A stretch of 64,000 nt of DNA from Pedobacter sp. KBS0701 (GTDB taxonomy: Bacteria > Bacteroidota > Bacteroidia > Sphingobacteriales > Sphingobacteriaceae): assembly GCF_005938645.2 (NCBI RefSeq), contig NZ_CP042171.1:1612001-1676000 (forward strand), read 5' to 3'. The position numbers and the translations under genes are program-made. This document shows, piece after piece, positions 34,999-43,690 of this stretch. Position 1 is the first letter of the stretch, and each line of letters opens with the position of its first letter. The notes beneath the pieces were generated by a model. The model worked only from the letters and a program-made list of their open reading frames with translations. It did no database searches and was not told the DNA's origin.

Positions 34999-37293
34999 AT
35001 GAGCATTTACGCAACCGTTAAAAAATCAATAGTTTTTATCTTACTAAGTTTTGTTTCCGCTCAATTGCTGGCACAGCAAGCCAGGTTGCAGCCATACACC
35101 CCAAATCCTGCTGAAGTGGCGGATGCCTATCAATTATCCTTGAAAATGGATACTACCTTACGTAATATTCCAACTAACAATGATATCATTCCCTTCTGGA
35201 AAAAAGACGGGACAGCATTTTGGTATAAAAAGAATCTTCCTGATAAAACATGGGAATATTATTATGTAGATGCCGCAACAGGTAAACGCCAGGCCGCATT
35301 TGATCATCATAAACTTGCGCAGAATATCGAAAAGGTTACCGGTAAAAAACAGAATCCACTAAAAATTCAGCTTGCTGAGTTATATTTCGCCGATCAGGGC
35401 AATACGGCAAAACTAAAAATACAAAATAACTGGTATCAGTTAAACCTGAATGATTATAGCTTAACCAATACCAATGATACCAATATTTATCGTTACAATG
35501 CCAAAAGACCTTTACAGCAAAGGAGATCGCGCTGGCAAGGAAACCGCGAATCCAAAAAATCGCCGGATGGCAAAAGTGAAATCCTGATCCGCGGCGGCAA
35601 CCTGTTTGTCATTGATCTGGCAACCAAGGCTGAAACCCAGCTGAGTACCGATGGTAATGCCGATAAACCTTACGGCGAATTTGCCTGGTCGCCTGATGGA
35701 AAAAATATTGTGGCTTACAAAATCGATCCCAAAGAAATTAAAAAAGTATATTATGTATTAAGTTCTGTTTCGGGCACTACCCGTGGCGAATTAAAATCGA
35801 GAGAATATGCACAGCCTGGTGATGATTTTACGGCTTATCAGCCCTATGTTTTTAATATAGCGACAAAAACGACAATTAAAGTAGATGCCGACCCGATCGA
35901 TTTCTTTGGTGCACCGGAACTGCACTGGCGCGGCAATAACAGCAGGTATTATACTTATGAGAAAGTAGACAGGGGGCATCAGCGTTTCAGGGTAATTGAA
36001 GTGGACGTTTTAACAGGGAAAACCAAAAATATTATCGACGAGAAAACCAAAACCTTCATTTATGAAAGTCGCATTTATACCAGATACTTACCTAAAACAA
36101 ATGAAATATTGTGGACGAGTGAGCAAGATGGCTGGCAACACCTTTATCTGGTAAATGCCTTAACCGGAAAGCAGCAGTTAATTACAAAAGGAAATTATGT
36201 AGTTCGGGATATTGACAGTGTAGATATCGTAAAACGCCAGGTGTGGTTCAGGGCAAATGGAATGCATGCTGACGAAGATCCTTATTTTATCCATTATTAT
36301 CGGATCGGTTTTGATGGAAAAGGCCTGGTAAACCTCACACCAGAAAAAGGTAATCATAACCTCAGCTTTTCTCCCGATCGGAAATATTATATCGATACCT
36401 ATTCTCAGGTAAATGTACCACCGGTTAGCGAATTAAGGTTAACGGCAAGCACTAAAAAATTAAACGAAATAGAACATGGAAAAACAGATGCTTATTTAGC
36501 TACAGGTGTTAAATTGCCTGAAGTATTTGTAGCTAAAGGAAGAGATGGCAAAACGGATATCTGGGGCATTGTTTGCCTCCCTTCAAAAATGGATCCGGGT
36601 AAAACTTATCCTGTAATCGAAAATATTTATGCAGGTCCGCATGATAGCTTTGTGCCTAAAAATTTCCTGCCGGCCAGCGAAATGCAGAGTATTGCCGAAC
36701 TGGGTTTTATTGTGGTACAGATTGATGGAATGGGCACGGCCAACCGGTCTAAAGCCTTTCATGATGTGTGTTGGAAAAATATAGCCGATTCCGGATTTCC
36801 TGACAGGATATTGTGGATGAAAGCTATGGCGGTTAAATATCCAAACGCTGATATTTCTCGCGTAGGGATTTATGGCACCTCGGCAGGTGGGCAAAGTTCA
36901 ACAGGTGCACTGTTATCTCATCCTGAGTTTTATAAGGCTGCAGTTTCTGCCTGTGGTTGTCATGATAACCGCATTGATAAACAGTGGTGGAACGAACAAT
37001 GGATGGGCTATCCGGTAGGGCCGCATTATGGAGAACAATCTAACATTACCAATGCAGGTAAATTACAGGGCAATCTATTTCTAATTGTGGGCGAAGCAGA
37101 TGAAAATGTACCGCCGGAATCGACCTACCGACTTGCCGATGCATTGATCAAAGCAAATAAAAATTTCGATATTTTAAGCATTCCGGGTATGGGGCATAGT
37201 GATGGGGGAGTTTACGGACGCAGACGTAAACGCGATTTCTTTGTGAAACATTTACTAAATGCCGAAGCTCCAAATCCGAATATTTCAAAGTAG
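34999..37293 (+). CDS. S9 family prolyl peptidase, DPP-IV-like
   Basis: A 764-residue secreted serine peptidase (signal peptide about 1-25, ending LLAQQ). Residues about 90-490 form a DPP-IV-type beta-propeller (SPDGKSEILIRGGNLFVIDL, FAWSPDGKNIVAYK). The alpha/beta-hydrolase domain has the complete triad: Ser628 (YGTSAGGQSS), Asp701 (VGEADENVPP) and His733 (GMGHSDGG). DPP-IV enzymes release X-Pro (or X-Hyp/X-Ala) dipeptides. It complements the cytoplasmic Xaa-Pro aminopeptidases and ends the peptide region. The exact cleavage preference is not proven. Confidence 0.9.
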   Translation: MSIYATVKKSIVFILLSFVSAQLLAQQARLQPYTPNPAEVADAYQLSLKMDTTLRNIPTNNDIIPFWKKDGTAFWYKKNLPDKTWEYYYVDAATGKRQAAFDHHKLAQNIEKVTGKKQNPLKIQLAELYFADQGNTAKLKIQNNWYQLNLNDYSLTNTNDTNIYRYNAKRPLQQRRSRWQGNRESKKSPDGKSEILIRGGNLFVIDLATKAETQLSTDGNADKPYGEFAWSPDGKNIVAYKIDPKEIKKVYYVLSSVSGTTRGELKSREYAQPGDDFTAYQPYVFNIATKTTIKVDADPIDFFGAPELHWRGNNSRYYTYEKVDRGHQRFRVIEVDVLTGKTKNIIDEKTKTFIYESRIYTRYLPKTNEILWTSEQDGWQHLYLVNALTGKQQLITKGNYVVRDIDSVDIVKRQVWFRANGMHADEDPYFIHYYRIGFDGKGLVNLTPEKGNHNLSFSPDRKYYIDTYSQVNVPPVSELRLTASTKKLNEIEHGKTDAYLATGVKLPEVFVAKGRDGKTDIWGIVCLPSKMDPGKTYPVIENIYAGPHDSFVPKNFLPASEMQSIAELGFIVVQIDGMGTANRSKAFHDVCWKNIADSGFPDRILWMKAMAVKYPNADISRVGIYGTSAGGQSSTGALLSHPEFYKAAVSACGCHDNRIDKQWWNEQWMGYPVGPHYGEQSNITNAGKLQGNLFLIVGEADENVPPESTYRLADALIKANKNFDILSIPGMGHSDGGVYGRRRKRDFFVKHLLNAEAPNPNISK

Positions 37294-37356
37294 GGGTTCA
37301 TTGGTAGAAGTTAGAATTTTTTCAAATACATCGGAGGGTTGATGGCAGATATACAT

Positions 37357-37397
37357 GGGACGTCATTTTCGCTGCGCTACAGTCGAAATGACGGCGA
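37357..37397. repeat. Half copy of the dispersed palindromic repeat
   Basis: CGTCATTTTCGCTGCGCTAC...AGTCGAAATGACGGCGAC: the right half of the family's palindrome, with CGTCATTT/AAATGACG as self-complementary ends. It lies just downstream of the DPP-IV-like gene. Confidence 0.6.
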
Positions 37398-37530
37398 CTT
37401 TTTAATTCTACCATTGGTAACTACAAGCAGAACTGGTAATTGTAAATTGCAAACTGGCAACTGAAAATTGGTCGCTGATTCATTCTATAATTAGACAGAA
37501 TTAGTTATTTTAGCTGTAATAAATTACGCT

Positions 37531-38019
37531 ATGAAAAATAACTTTTTGATTTTTGCCTTCTTATTCTTTTCTATTCCGGTTTTTGCACAAATAAAAAAGG
37601 CTTCGGTAAAAGATTTGGCATTTATGTCCGGAACCTGGGTGCAGAAAAGTGAATGGGGCGATTTGGAGGAATTTTGGAGCCGGCCAAATGGCGAAAGTAT
37701 GATGAGCAGCTTTAGGTGTGTTAAAGATGGGAAAGCTTTATTTTACGAATTCGTTGTGATTGAACTTGAAGAGGGTTTGCCTGTGATGAAGATGCGGCAT
37801 TTTAACCGCGGAAGCATTGCCTGGGAAGAAAAAGAAAAACCACTACTTTTTCCGCTGGTATCCTTAAAGGGAAAACTTGCTGTTTTTGAAATGAAGGATA
37901 AGTCGGTGAGATTAAGCTATCAATTGATTACTGAAAATAAATTAAGCGTTGTGCTGGAAGAAAAGGATAAAAACGGTCAGCCTAAAAAAGATATATTCAG
38001 TTTTACCCGAAAACTTTAA
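37531..38019 (+). CDS. DUF6265 family secreted protein
   Basis: A 162-residue exported protein (signal peptide about 1-20, VFAQ). The motif DLAFMSGTWVQKSEWGDLEEFWS (22 residues from about 26) and the following GESMMSSFRCVKDGKALFYEFVVIE and MRHFNRGSIAWEEK patterns match DUF6265, a small beta-barrel family of unknown function related to lipocalin-like folds. The NIPSNAP gene follows 33 bp later, probably co-transcribed. Confidence 0.82.
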   Translation: MKNNFLIFAFLFFSIPVFAQIKKASVKDLAFMSGTWVQKSEWGDLEEFWSRPNGESMMSSFRCVKDGKALFYEFVVIELEEGLPVMKMRHFNRGSIAWEEKEKPLLFPLVSLKGKLAVFEMKDKSVRLSYQLITENKLSVVLEEKDKNGQPKKDIFSFTRKL

Positions 38020-38052
38020 GTATTTTTCCATTCAAAATATTGACCTCCTGAT

Positions 38053-38838
38053 ATGTTGCCAAAAATTAAAATATCCTGTCTGTTTTTACTTGTGTTATTA
38101 TCCAGCGCATTTGCTGCTCATGCATCGATAGATTTCTATCAGATCAAAATTTACCACTTAAAAACCGATGCTCAGGAAAAAACGGTGGATGATTATTTGC
38201 AAAAAGCATATCTGCCTGCATTACATCGAAGTGGAATAGCCAAAATTGGTGTATTTAAACCCATTGTAAGTGATCAGACTGGCGCTAACGAGAAACTGAT
38301 TTATGTATTCATTCCATTAAAATCATTTAATGGAATTTTGGAACTGGATAAAAAGCTGGCAAAAGATAAACAATATGCTGTTGATGCTAAAGCTTACCTG
38401 GATGCGGTTTACACGGAGGCACCTTTCGAGCGTTTAGAATCAATTGTATTAAAAGCTTTTGAAGACGCACCTCACTTTATGCTACCTAATCTAAAATCGC
38501 CGATGAATGAACGGGTGTACGAATTAAGAAGCTATGAGGCACCTACTGAGAAATATTTTCAGAATAAAGTTCAAATGTTTAATAAAGGTGACGAAATCGG
38601 TTTATTCAAAAGATTAAATTTTAATGCCGTATTTTATGGAGAAGTAATCGCCGGAAGTCGTATGCCTAACCTCATGTATTTAACCACTTTCGAAAATAAA
38701 ACAGATAGAGATGCGCACTGGAAAGCATTCTCAGCAGATGAATATTGGAAGAAACTTTCAGCAATGCCAGAGTATCAACACAACGTTTCTAAAAACGATA
38801 CTAAATTTGTTTACCCAACAGACTATTCAGATTTTTAA
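38053..38838 (+). CDS. NIPSNAP family protein, exported
   Basis: A 261-residue protein with a signal peptide (about 1-24, SAFAAHA). Two NIPSNAP-type dimeric alpha/beta-barrel repeats are seen: DFYQIKIYHLKTDAQEKTV (from about residue 27) and VYELRSYEAPTEKYFQNKV (from about 156), each with the YxLRxY-like start. The function of secreted bacterial NIPSNAPs is not established. It ends the small two-gene unit. Confidence 0.86.
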   Translation: MLPKIKISCLFLLVLLSSAFAAHASIDFYQIKIYHLKTDAQEKTVDDYLQKAYLPALHRSGIAKIGVFKPIVSDQTGANEKLIYVFIPLKSFNGILELDKKLAKDKQYAVDAKAYLDAVYTEAPFERLESIVLKAFEDAPHFMLPNLKSPMNERVYELRSYEAPTEKYFQNKVQMFNKGDEIGLFKRLNFNAVFYGEVIAGSRMPNLMYLTTFENKTDRDAHWKAFSADEYWKKLSAMPEYQHNVSKNDTKFVYPTDYSDF

Positions 38839-38945
38839 GAAAGGCAAAAGCTGAAAGACTAAAGCAAAAAGGTAAACTAAATTCCGTGCAACTCTGTGCT
38901 TCCGTGGCAAAAAAACTAACCAGAAAGATCCTGAAATAAGTTACC

Positions 38946-39147
38946 ATTGACAGACTCCAATAGAATGGTCGTCATCTCAACCGGAGCAGCGCGAAGTGGA
39001 GAGATCTATCAAAACAGATTTAGCCTCGCTGAGCACTCCGTGGTTCTCGACTCCTCTCGACGGTAACCCGGGGAGATTTTTACGCGTAGATTAATTGCTG
39101 TCAATCATGTTGATCTTTATACCATAAATTACCCCCTCAGAACGACG
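38946..39147. repeat. Long dispersed repeat, copy B (sister of 20.55 kb)
   Basis: Starts ATTGACAGACTCCAATAGAA and ends near ACCCCCTCAGAACGACG. It has the full GTCATCTCAACCGGAGCAGC...GGAGAGATCT core, then CTATCAAAACAGATTTAGCC, ACTCCGTGGTTCTCGACTC and TTTTTACGCGTAGATTAATT as in copy A. The remainder of the 501-bp gap (38839-39339) holds no gene. Confidence 0.75.
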
Positions 39148-39255
39148 ATCGCATGATCTGAGCAATGAAAATCTTAATGCCCTTAATTGCTTAATGTTAG
39201 AAAAGGCGAAAGCTGAAAGACTTTTCAGATAAACAGAACTGCGGATTGACCGGTT

Positions 39256-39290
39256 TTTGTGTAACAATAATTTAGCAAATTGTATCTTTA
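39256..39290 (+). promoter_or_regulatory. Candidate promoter of the HTCS gene
   Basis: TTTG at 39256-39259 and TATCTTTA at 39283-39290 (one mismatch to TAnnTTTG) are 23 bp apart and 50 bp before the HTCS start. The spacing is longer than ideal. Confidence 0.33.
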
Positions 39291-39339
39291 CCTCCGCTAA
39301 AAGATTTTTTTTTAGCTATTCTGTCGGTTTGCCCTTCTA

Positions 39340-42300
39340 ATGATGAGATTTATAAAAGCATTTGGTTTTATTATGCAATTCTGGCTGTTTTTTAACAGCG
39401 TTAATGCGCAGGTACAAAATTCTATTCCAGAACATTATGTGCTTAAAACCTATGGCATTAATGATGGTCTCCCATCTAAAAATACTACCGTTGCTTTAAA
39501 AGATAAAAGAGGTTTTGTATGGATAGGTACAGAAAATGGGCTCTGTAAGTTTGATGGTTATTCTTTTAAAGTTTATGTAAATATTGCCGGCGATAGCACC
39601 TCTTTAACCAACAATTATATCAATGCTATGGTAGAAGATAGCAATGGTTATTTTTGGGTGGGTACCATGAATGGCTTAAACAGGTTTGACCCGGTTACCG
39701 AAAAATTTGAACGTTTTTACCATAAAGAAAACGATAAGGCTTCGCTAAGCAATAACAAAGTATGGTCTTTACTGATCGATAAAACCAACAAATTGTGGAT
39801 TGGTACCGATGATGGATTTAACCTTTATAACAAAAATTCAAAAACTTTTAAGGTTTATCAACCCGATGCAAAAAATCAGTATGCTATAAAAGGAAAATCT
39901 GTTAATGCTATTGCAGAAGATGCCGCTGGCAATTTATGGTTGGGCAACTGGAGTAACGGACTGAATAAATTCGATCAAAAAACAAAGCGGTTTACCAATT
40001 ACATGCAAAAGGAAATCGCGAATCAAAAAAATCCGAACGATATCTGGACGCTCTGCCTTGATCATGATGGCATGATATGGATTGGATGTTATTGGAAAGG
40101 CGAGCTTTTCCGCTTTGATCCTAAAAGTGAAAAGTTTACAACCTATCCAGGTGTGGGAACAGGTAATTCTTCCGTATTTAATGTTTTAAGTCTAGGAGCC
40201 GGAAAATTACTGGTAGGTGGCAGCGCCGGAATATTCTGGGTAAATACAAAATTAAATAAATGGGAAAAAATAGATAAGCTCGAATTTTTTGCCAACGGCG
40301 GTTTATATCGTGATAAAAGCGGAATGATATGGCTCTGTGGTAAAAACGGCCTGACTAAAATTGATTTTAACCAATATAAATTTAATTTTATTTCACTTCC
40401 TTTCGGACAGGCAGAAATCAGGTCGATAATTAGTGATCGTGGCAGTTTTTGGCTGGGTACCAACAAGGGCCTTTATAAATACAATCCAGATAACCGCTCC
40501 GTTACCAGGCTTTCGCACACCAGTAACTTAAACAGTTTATCCAGTAATGATATTATTAACCTGTCTGTTGATTTAAAAGGTCAGTTATGGGTAATGAGCG
40601 AGAACGGATTTGACCTGTATAACGAAAAGGAGAATAAGTTTGTACATCACCACCATCGTTCTGCATTGGGAAATTTTTTTAACGAGGATGTTTTCAGAGA
40701 CCTGATAGAGGTAAATGATGGCGAATATTATTTAGCTACAGATGCAGGCTTAAAAATCTATAACGATAAAATTAAAGCCTATACGCATTACTATAATGAT
40801 CCTAAAAATTTGGGCTCTCTGAGTAATAACCATTTATACTGCCTTTTAAAAGATGCGCAGGGAAATATCTGGATAGGGACATACGGGAGTGGCCTGAGCC
40901 GTTTTAATCCTAAAACAAAAAGGTTCAGCAATTACATGATCGATAATTCAAAAACGGGCGGCATTAGCAATAACATCGTAATTAGCCTTTATCTGGATTC
41001 GCACCAGAATGTTTGGATCTGTACCCGCGATGGATTGAATAAATATGTAGCTAAAACAAATACTTTCGAGATATATTCAAAACAAAACGGTTTTGCGAGC
41101 AATGTTTTTACCGATCTGGTAGAAGATAATAATGGCAAGCTGTGGGTAACTACCGAGCAAGGTGTATCACTTTTCGATCCTGTAAACAAAACGGTTAAAA
41201 ATTACGATGAGAAAGATGGTGTTTATGCCAATGCTGCCATCTGTAAAAATGCGAAAGGAGAAATTTACCTGGCAGGAAGTAAAGGCATCGTTTATTTTAA
41301 TCCACAACAACTTAAATACAATAAAGAAGCGCCTGCAGTTTACTTTTCTGATTTTTCAGTTTTTAACAAACTGATTCTCCCTGGCAAAGATTCTCCTTTA
41401 AAATTACCCGTTTATATGACAAAAAGTGTCACACTGCCTTACGATCAGAGTGTACTTTCTTTTGGCTTTGTGGCCTTAAACTATACACTTTCAGAGAAAA
41501 ACCAGTATGCTTATTTTCTGGAAGGCTTTGATAAAAAATGGAATTATACTGGCAGCGAACATAAGATTACCTACACCAACTTAAACCCTGGTAAATATAT
41601 CTTGAGAGTAAGGGCATCAAACAACGATGGCGTTTGGAATAGGAAAGGAAATTCAATCCAGATCATCATTACGCCACCCTGGTACCGTACCTGGTGGGCT
41701 TTTTGTTTTTATGGACTGGCTTTCTTTGGCATTGTGTATGCCTATCTTAAATATCGTGAGCACCAATCTAACTTAAAATTTCAGATTAAACTGGCCCATG
41801 TAGAAAGTGAAAAAGAAAAGGAGCTGAGTGAAAAGAAACTATCCTTTTTTACCAACGTATCGCATGAGTTCCGTACACCGCTTACCTTAATTATCAATCC
41901 GGTTAAGGAGCTTTTGTATAAGAATGATAATAATGTGGATACTACTGATTTAAATATTGTGTACAGGAACGCTAAACGGCTTTTAAGTTTGGTAGACCAG
42001 CTGTTGTTGTTTAGGAAAGCAGATACTTACGGCGAAAAGTTAAAAGTGGCACCGATAAATCTGGTGAATTTGTGCAAAGAGGTATTTCTTTGTTTTATAC
42101 ACCAGGCCCGGTCAAAAAATGTAATACTCGAATTTAGCTGCACCGAAGAGGTGATTGCTTTTTACGCCGATCGGGAAAAAATTGAAATTGTGTTCTTTAA
42201 TCTCCTTTCTAATGCGATAAAATTTACGCCGGAAGGTGGTAAGGTTAGAATGATTGTAGATAACAGCAAGGAAAATGTAATCATAAGTATTGAAGATTCA

Positions 42301-43461
42301 GGCTGCGGTATCACAGATGTGGCAGGAGAAAAATTATACGAGAAATTTTATCAGGATCCCGGAAACAAATCAGCTAAAGGTGGTTTTGGAATTGGTTTAT
42401 ACCTCGCTAAAAATTTTATTGAAATGCACGGAGGCACTATAAACTATACCAGTATAGAAAATAAGGGTACTACCTTTAATATCGCTTTGTTAAGAGGAGT
42501 GAGTCATTTTAAAGATGCCATCATATTACAGGAAGAATTAGTAGATACCGACTCTTCATTATTTAAAGAATTGATAGAAGATGAGATCAGCGCCAACAAA
42601 GTTGTAGAAGCTGCTGAAGGACCAATAGTGGATAACCAGCTGGCCATCGAACTAAAAAGCATGCTGATTATTGATGATAATCTTGAAATAAGAGAATACC
42701 TTAAACAGGTTTTTAGAATGGATTATCACCTTTACGAAGCCAGTACCGGAGAAAAAGGCTATGAGATGACGAAAGCGCTATTACCCGATATTGTGATCTG
42801 CGATGTAATGATGGATGGCATAACGGGTATAGAACTATGCAGTAAAATAAAAGAAGATGTTTCCATCTCTCACATTCCAATTATTTTACTTACTGCCATT
42901 TCTGCTCCGGAGGTTAAGCTTAAAGGAATTGAAGGTGGCGCCGACGACTATATCAGTAAACCTTTTGATAAGGACTTTTTAAAAGCAAGGGTAGCCAGTA
43001 TATTAAAGAGTAAAAATGCCCTGCAAAAGTATTTTTATAATGAAATTACGCTCAACTCAAACAATACCAAAATCTCTGCAGAATACAAAGAATTTTTAGA
43101 TAACTGCATCCGCATTGTAGAAGAACACCTTACCGATCCTGATTTTAATATCGATACCCTGTCAACCGCCCTGGGTATGTCGAGATCTAATTTATACCGT
43201 AAAATAAAATCCATTTCAGGTCAGTCTGCCAATGGCTTTATCCGTTTCATCAGGTTGAGGAAAGCGGCCGAAATTTTTATCAATACCGATAAAACCATTC
43301 AGGAAACCTCTTACATGGTAGCCATTACCGATCCTAAATATTTTAGAGAGCAGTTTTATAAACTGTTTAACATGAATCCATCACAGTATATTAAAAAATT
43401 CAGGAAGCCGTTTTCCAATCATATCCAATTAAATTCGACTGGCAAAAAAGGTAAATCATAA
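39340..43461 (+). CDS. Hybrid two-component system sensor/regulator (HTCS)
   Basis: A 1373-residue one-protein sensor and regulator. Signal peptide about 1-24; fourteen-bladed two-component propellers to about 660 (repeats such as FVWIGTENGLCKFDGYSFKVY, FWVGTMNGLNRFDP, IWIGTYGSGLSRFNP); Y_Y_Y domain about 700-777; one membrane helix about 785-805; HisKA with phospho-His842 (NVSHEFRTPLT); HATPase (NLLSNAIKFTPEGGKV, GFGIGLYLAKNF); receiver with D1155 (VICDVMMDG); AraC-type HTH in the last 110 residues. The periplasmic part binds a glycan breakdown product and the HTH activates the adjacent SusC/SusD/GH30/GH35 genes, as known for HTCS. Confidence 0.95.
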   Translation: MMRFIKAFGFIMQFWLFFNSVNAQVQNSIPEHYVLKTYGINDGLPSKNTTVALKDKRGFVWIGTENGLCKFDGYSFKVYVNIAGDSTSLTNNYINAMVEDSNGYFWVGTMNGLNRFDPVTEKFERFYHKENDKASLSNNKVWSLLIDKTNKLWIGTDDGFNLYNKNSKTFKVYQPDAKNQYAIKGKSVNAIAEDAAGNLWLGNWSNGLNKFDQKTKRFTNYMQKEIANQKNPNDIWTLCLDHDGMIWIGCYWKGELFRFDPKSEKFTTYPGVGTGNSSVFNVLSLGAGKLLVGGSAGIFWVNTKLNKWEKIDKLEFFANGGLYRDKSGMIWLCGKNGLTKIDFNQYKFNFISLPFGQAEIRSIISDRGSFWLGTNKGLYKYNPDNRSVTRLSHTSNLNSLSSNDIINLSVDLKGQLWVMSENGFDLYNEKENKFVHHHHRSALGNFFNEDVFRDLIEVNDGEYYLATDAGLKIYNDKIKAYTHYYNDPKNLGSLSNNHLYCLLKDAQGNIWIGTYGSGLSRFNPKTKRFSNYMIDNSKTGGISNNIVISLYLDSHQNVWICTRDGLNKYVAKTNTFEIYSKQNGFASNVFTDLVEDNNGKLWVTTEQGVSLFDPVNKTVKNYDEKDGVYANAAICKNAKGEIYLAGSKGIVYFNPQQLKYNKEAPAVYFSDFSVFNKLILPGKDSPLKLPVYMTKSVTLPYDQSVLSFGFVALNYTLSEKNQYAYFLEGFDKKWNYTGSEHKITYTNLNPGKYILRVRASNNDGVWNRKGNSIQIIITPPWYRTWWAFCFYGLAFFGIVYAYLKYREHQSNLKFQIKLAHVESEKEKELSEKKLSFFTNVSHEFRTPLTLIINPVKELLYKNDNNVDTTDLNIVYRNAKRLLSLVDQLLLFRKADTYGEKLKVAPINLVNLCKEVFLCFIHQARSKNVILEFSCTEEVIAFYADREKIEIVFFNLLSNAIKFTPEGGKVRMIVDNSKENVIISIEDSGCGITDVAGEKLYEKFYQDPGNKSAKGGFGIGLYLAKNFIEMHGGTINYTSIENKGTTFNIALLRGVSHFKDAIILQEELVDTDSSLFKELIEDEISANKVVEAAEGPIVDNQLAIELKSMLIIDDNLEIREYLKQVFRMDYHLYEASTGEKGYEMTKALLPDIVICDVMMDGITGIELCSKIKEDVSISHIPIILLTAISAPEVKLKGIEGGADDYISKPFDKDFLKARVASILKSKNALQKYFYNEITLNSNNTKISAEYKEFLDNCIRIVEEHLTDPDFNIDTLSTALGMSRSNLYRKIKSISGQSANGFIRFIRLRKAAEIFINTDKTIQETSYMVAITDPKYFREQFYKLFNMNPSQYIKKFRKPFSNHIQLNSTGKKGKS

Positions 43462-43690
43462 ATTGTATTTATTTGCCCGTTTTTCTGCAATATGTCTTAA
43501 AACCTTATTTAGGGCATAATCCGGTCTGTTTGCCCCTCTAATTTGGATTGTTTGCACCCTATAGGAGTTGTTTGTTGGCGCTAATTTAGCCTTTCATAAA
43601 GCAGTGCTATAATCGCGATTCCGATAGAGGGTTCTGTTGGGTAGGTTATAAAATTGATCTGCTAACCAAATATTAAACTTGCAAACAAAT

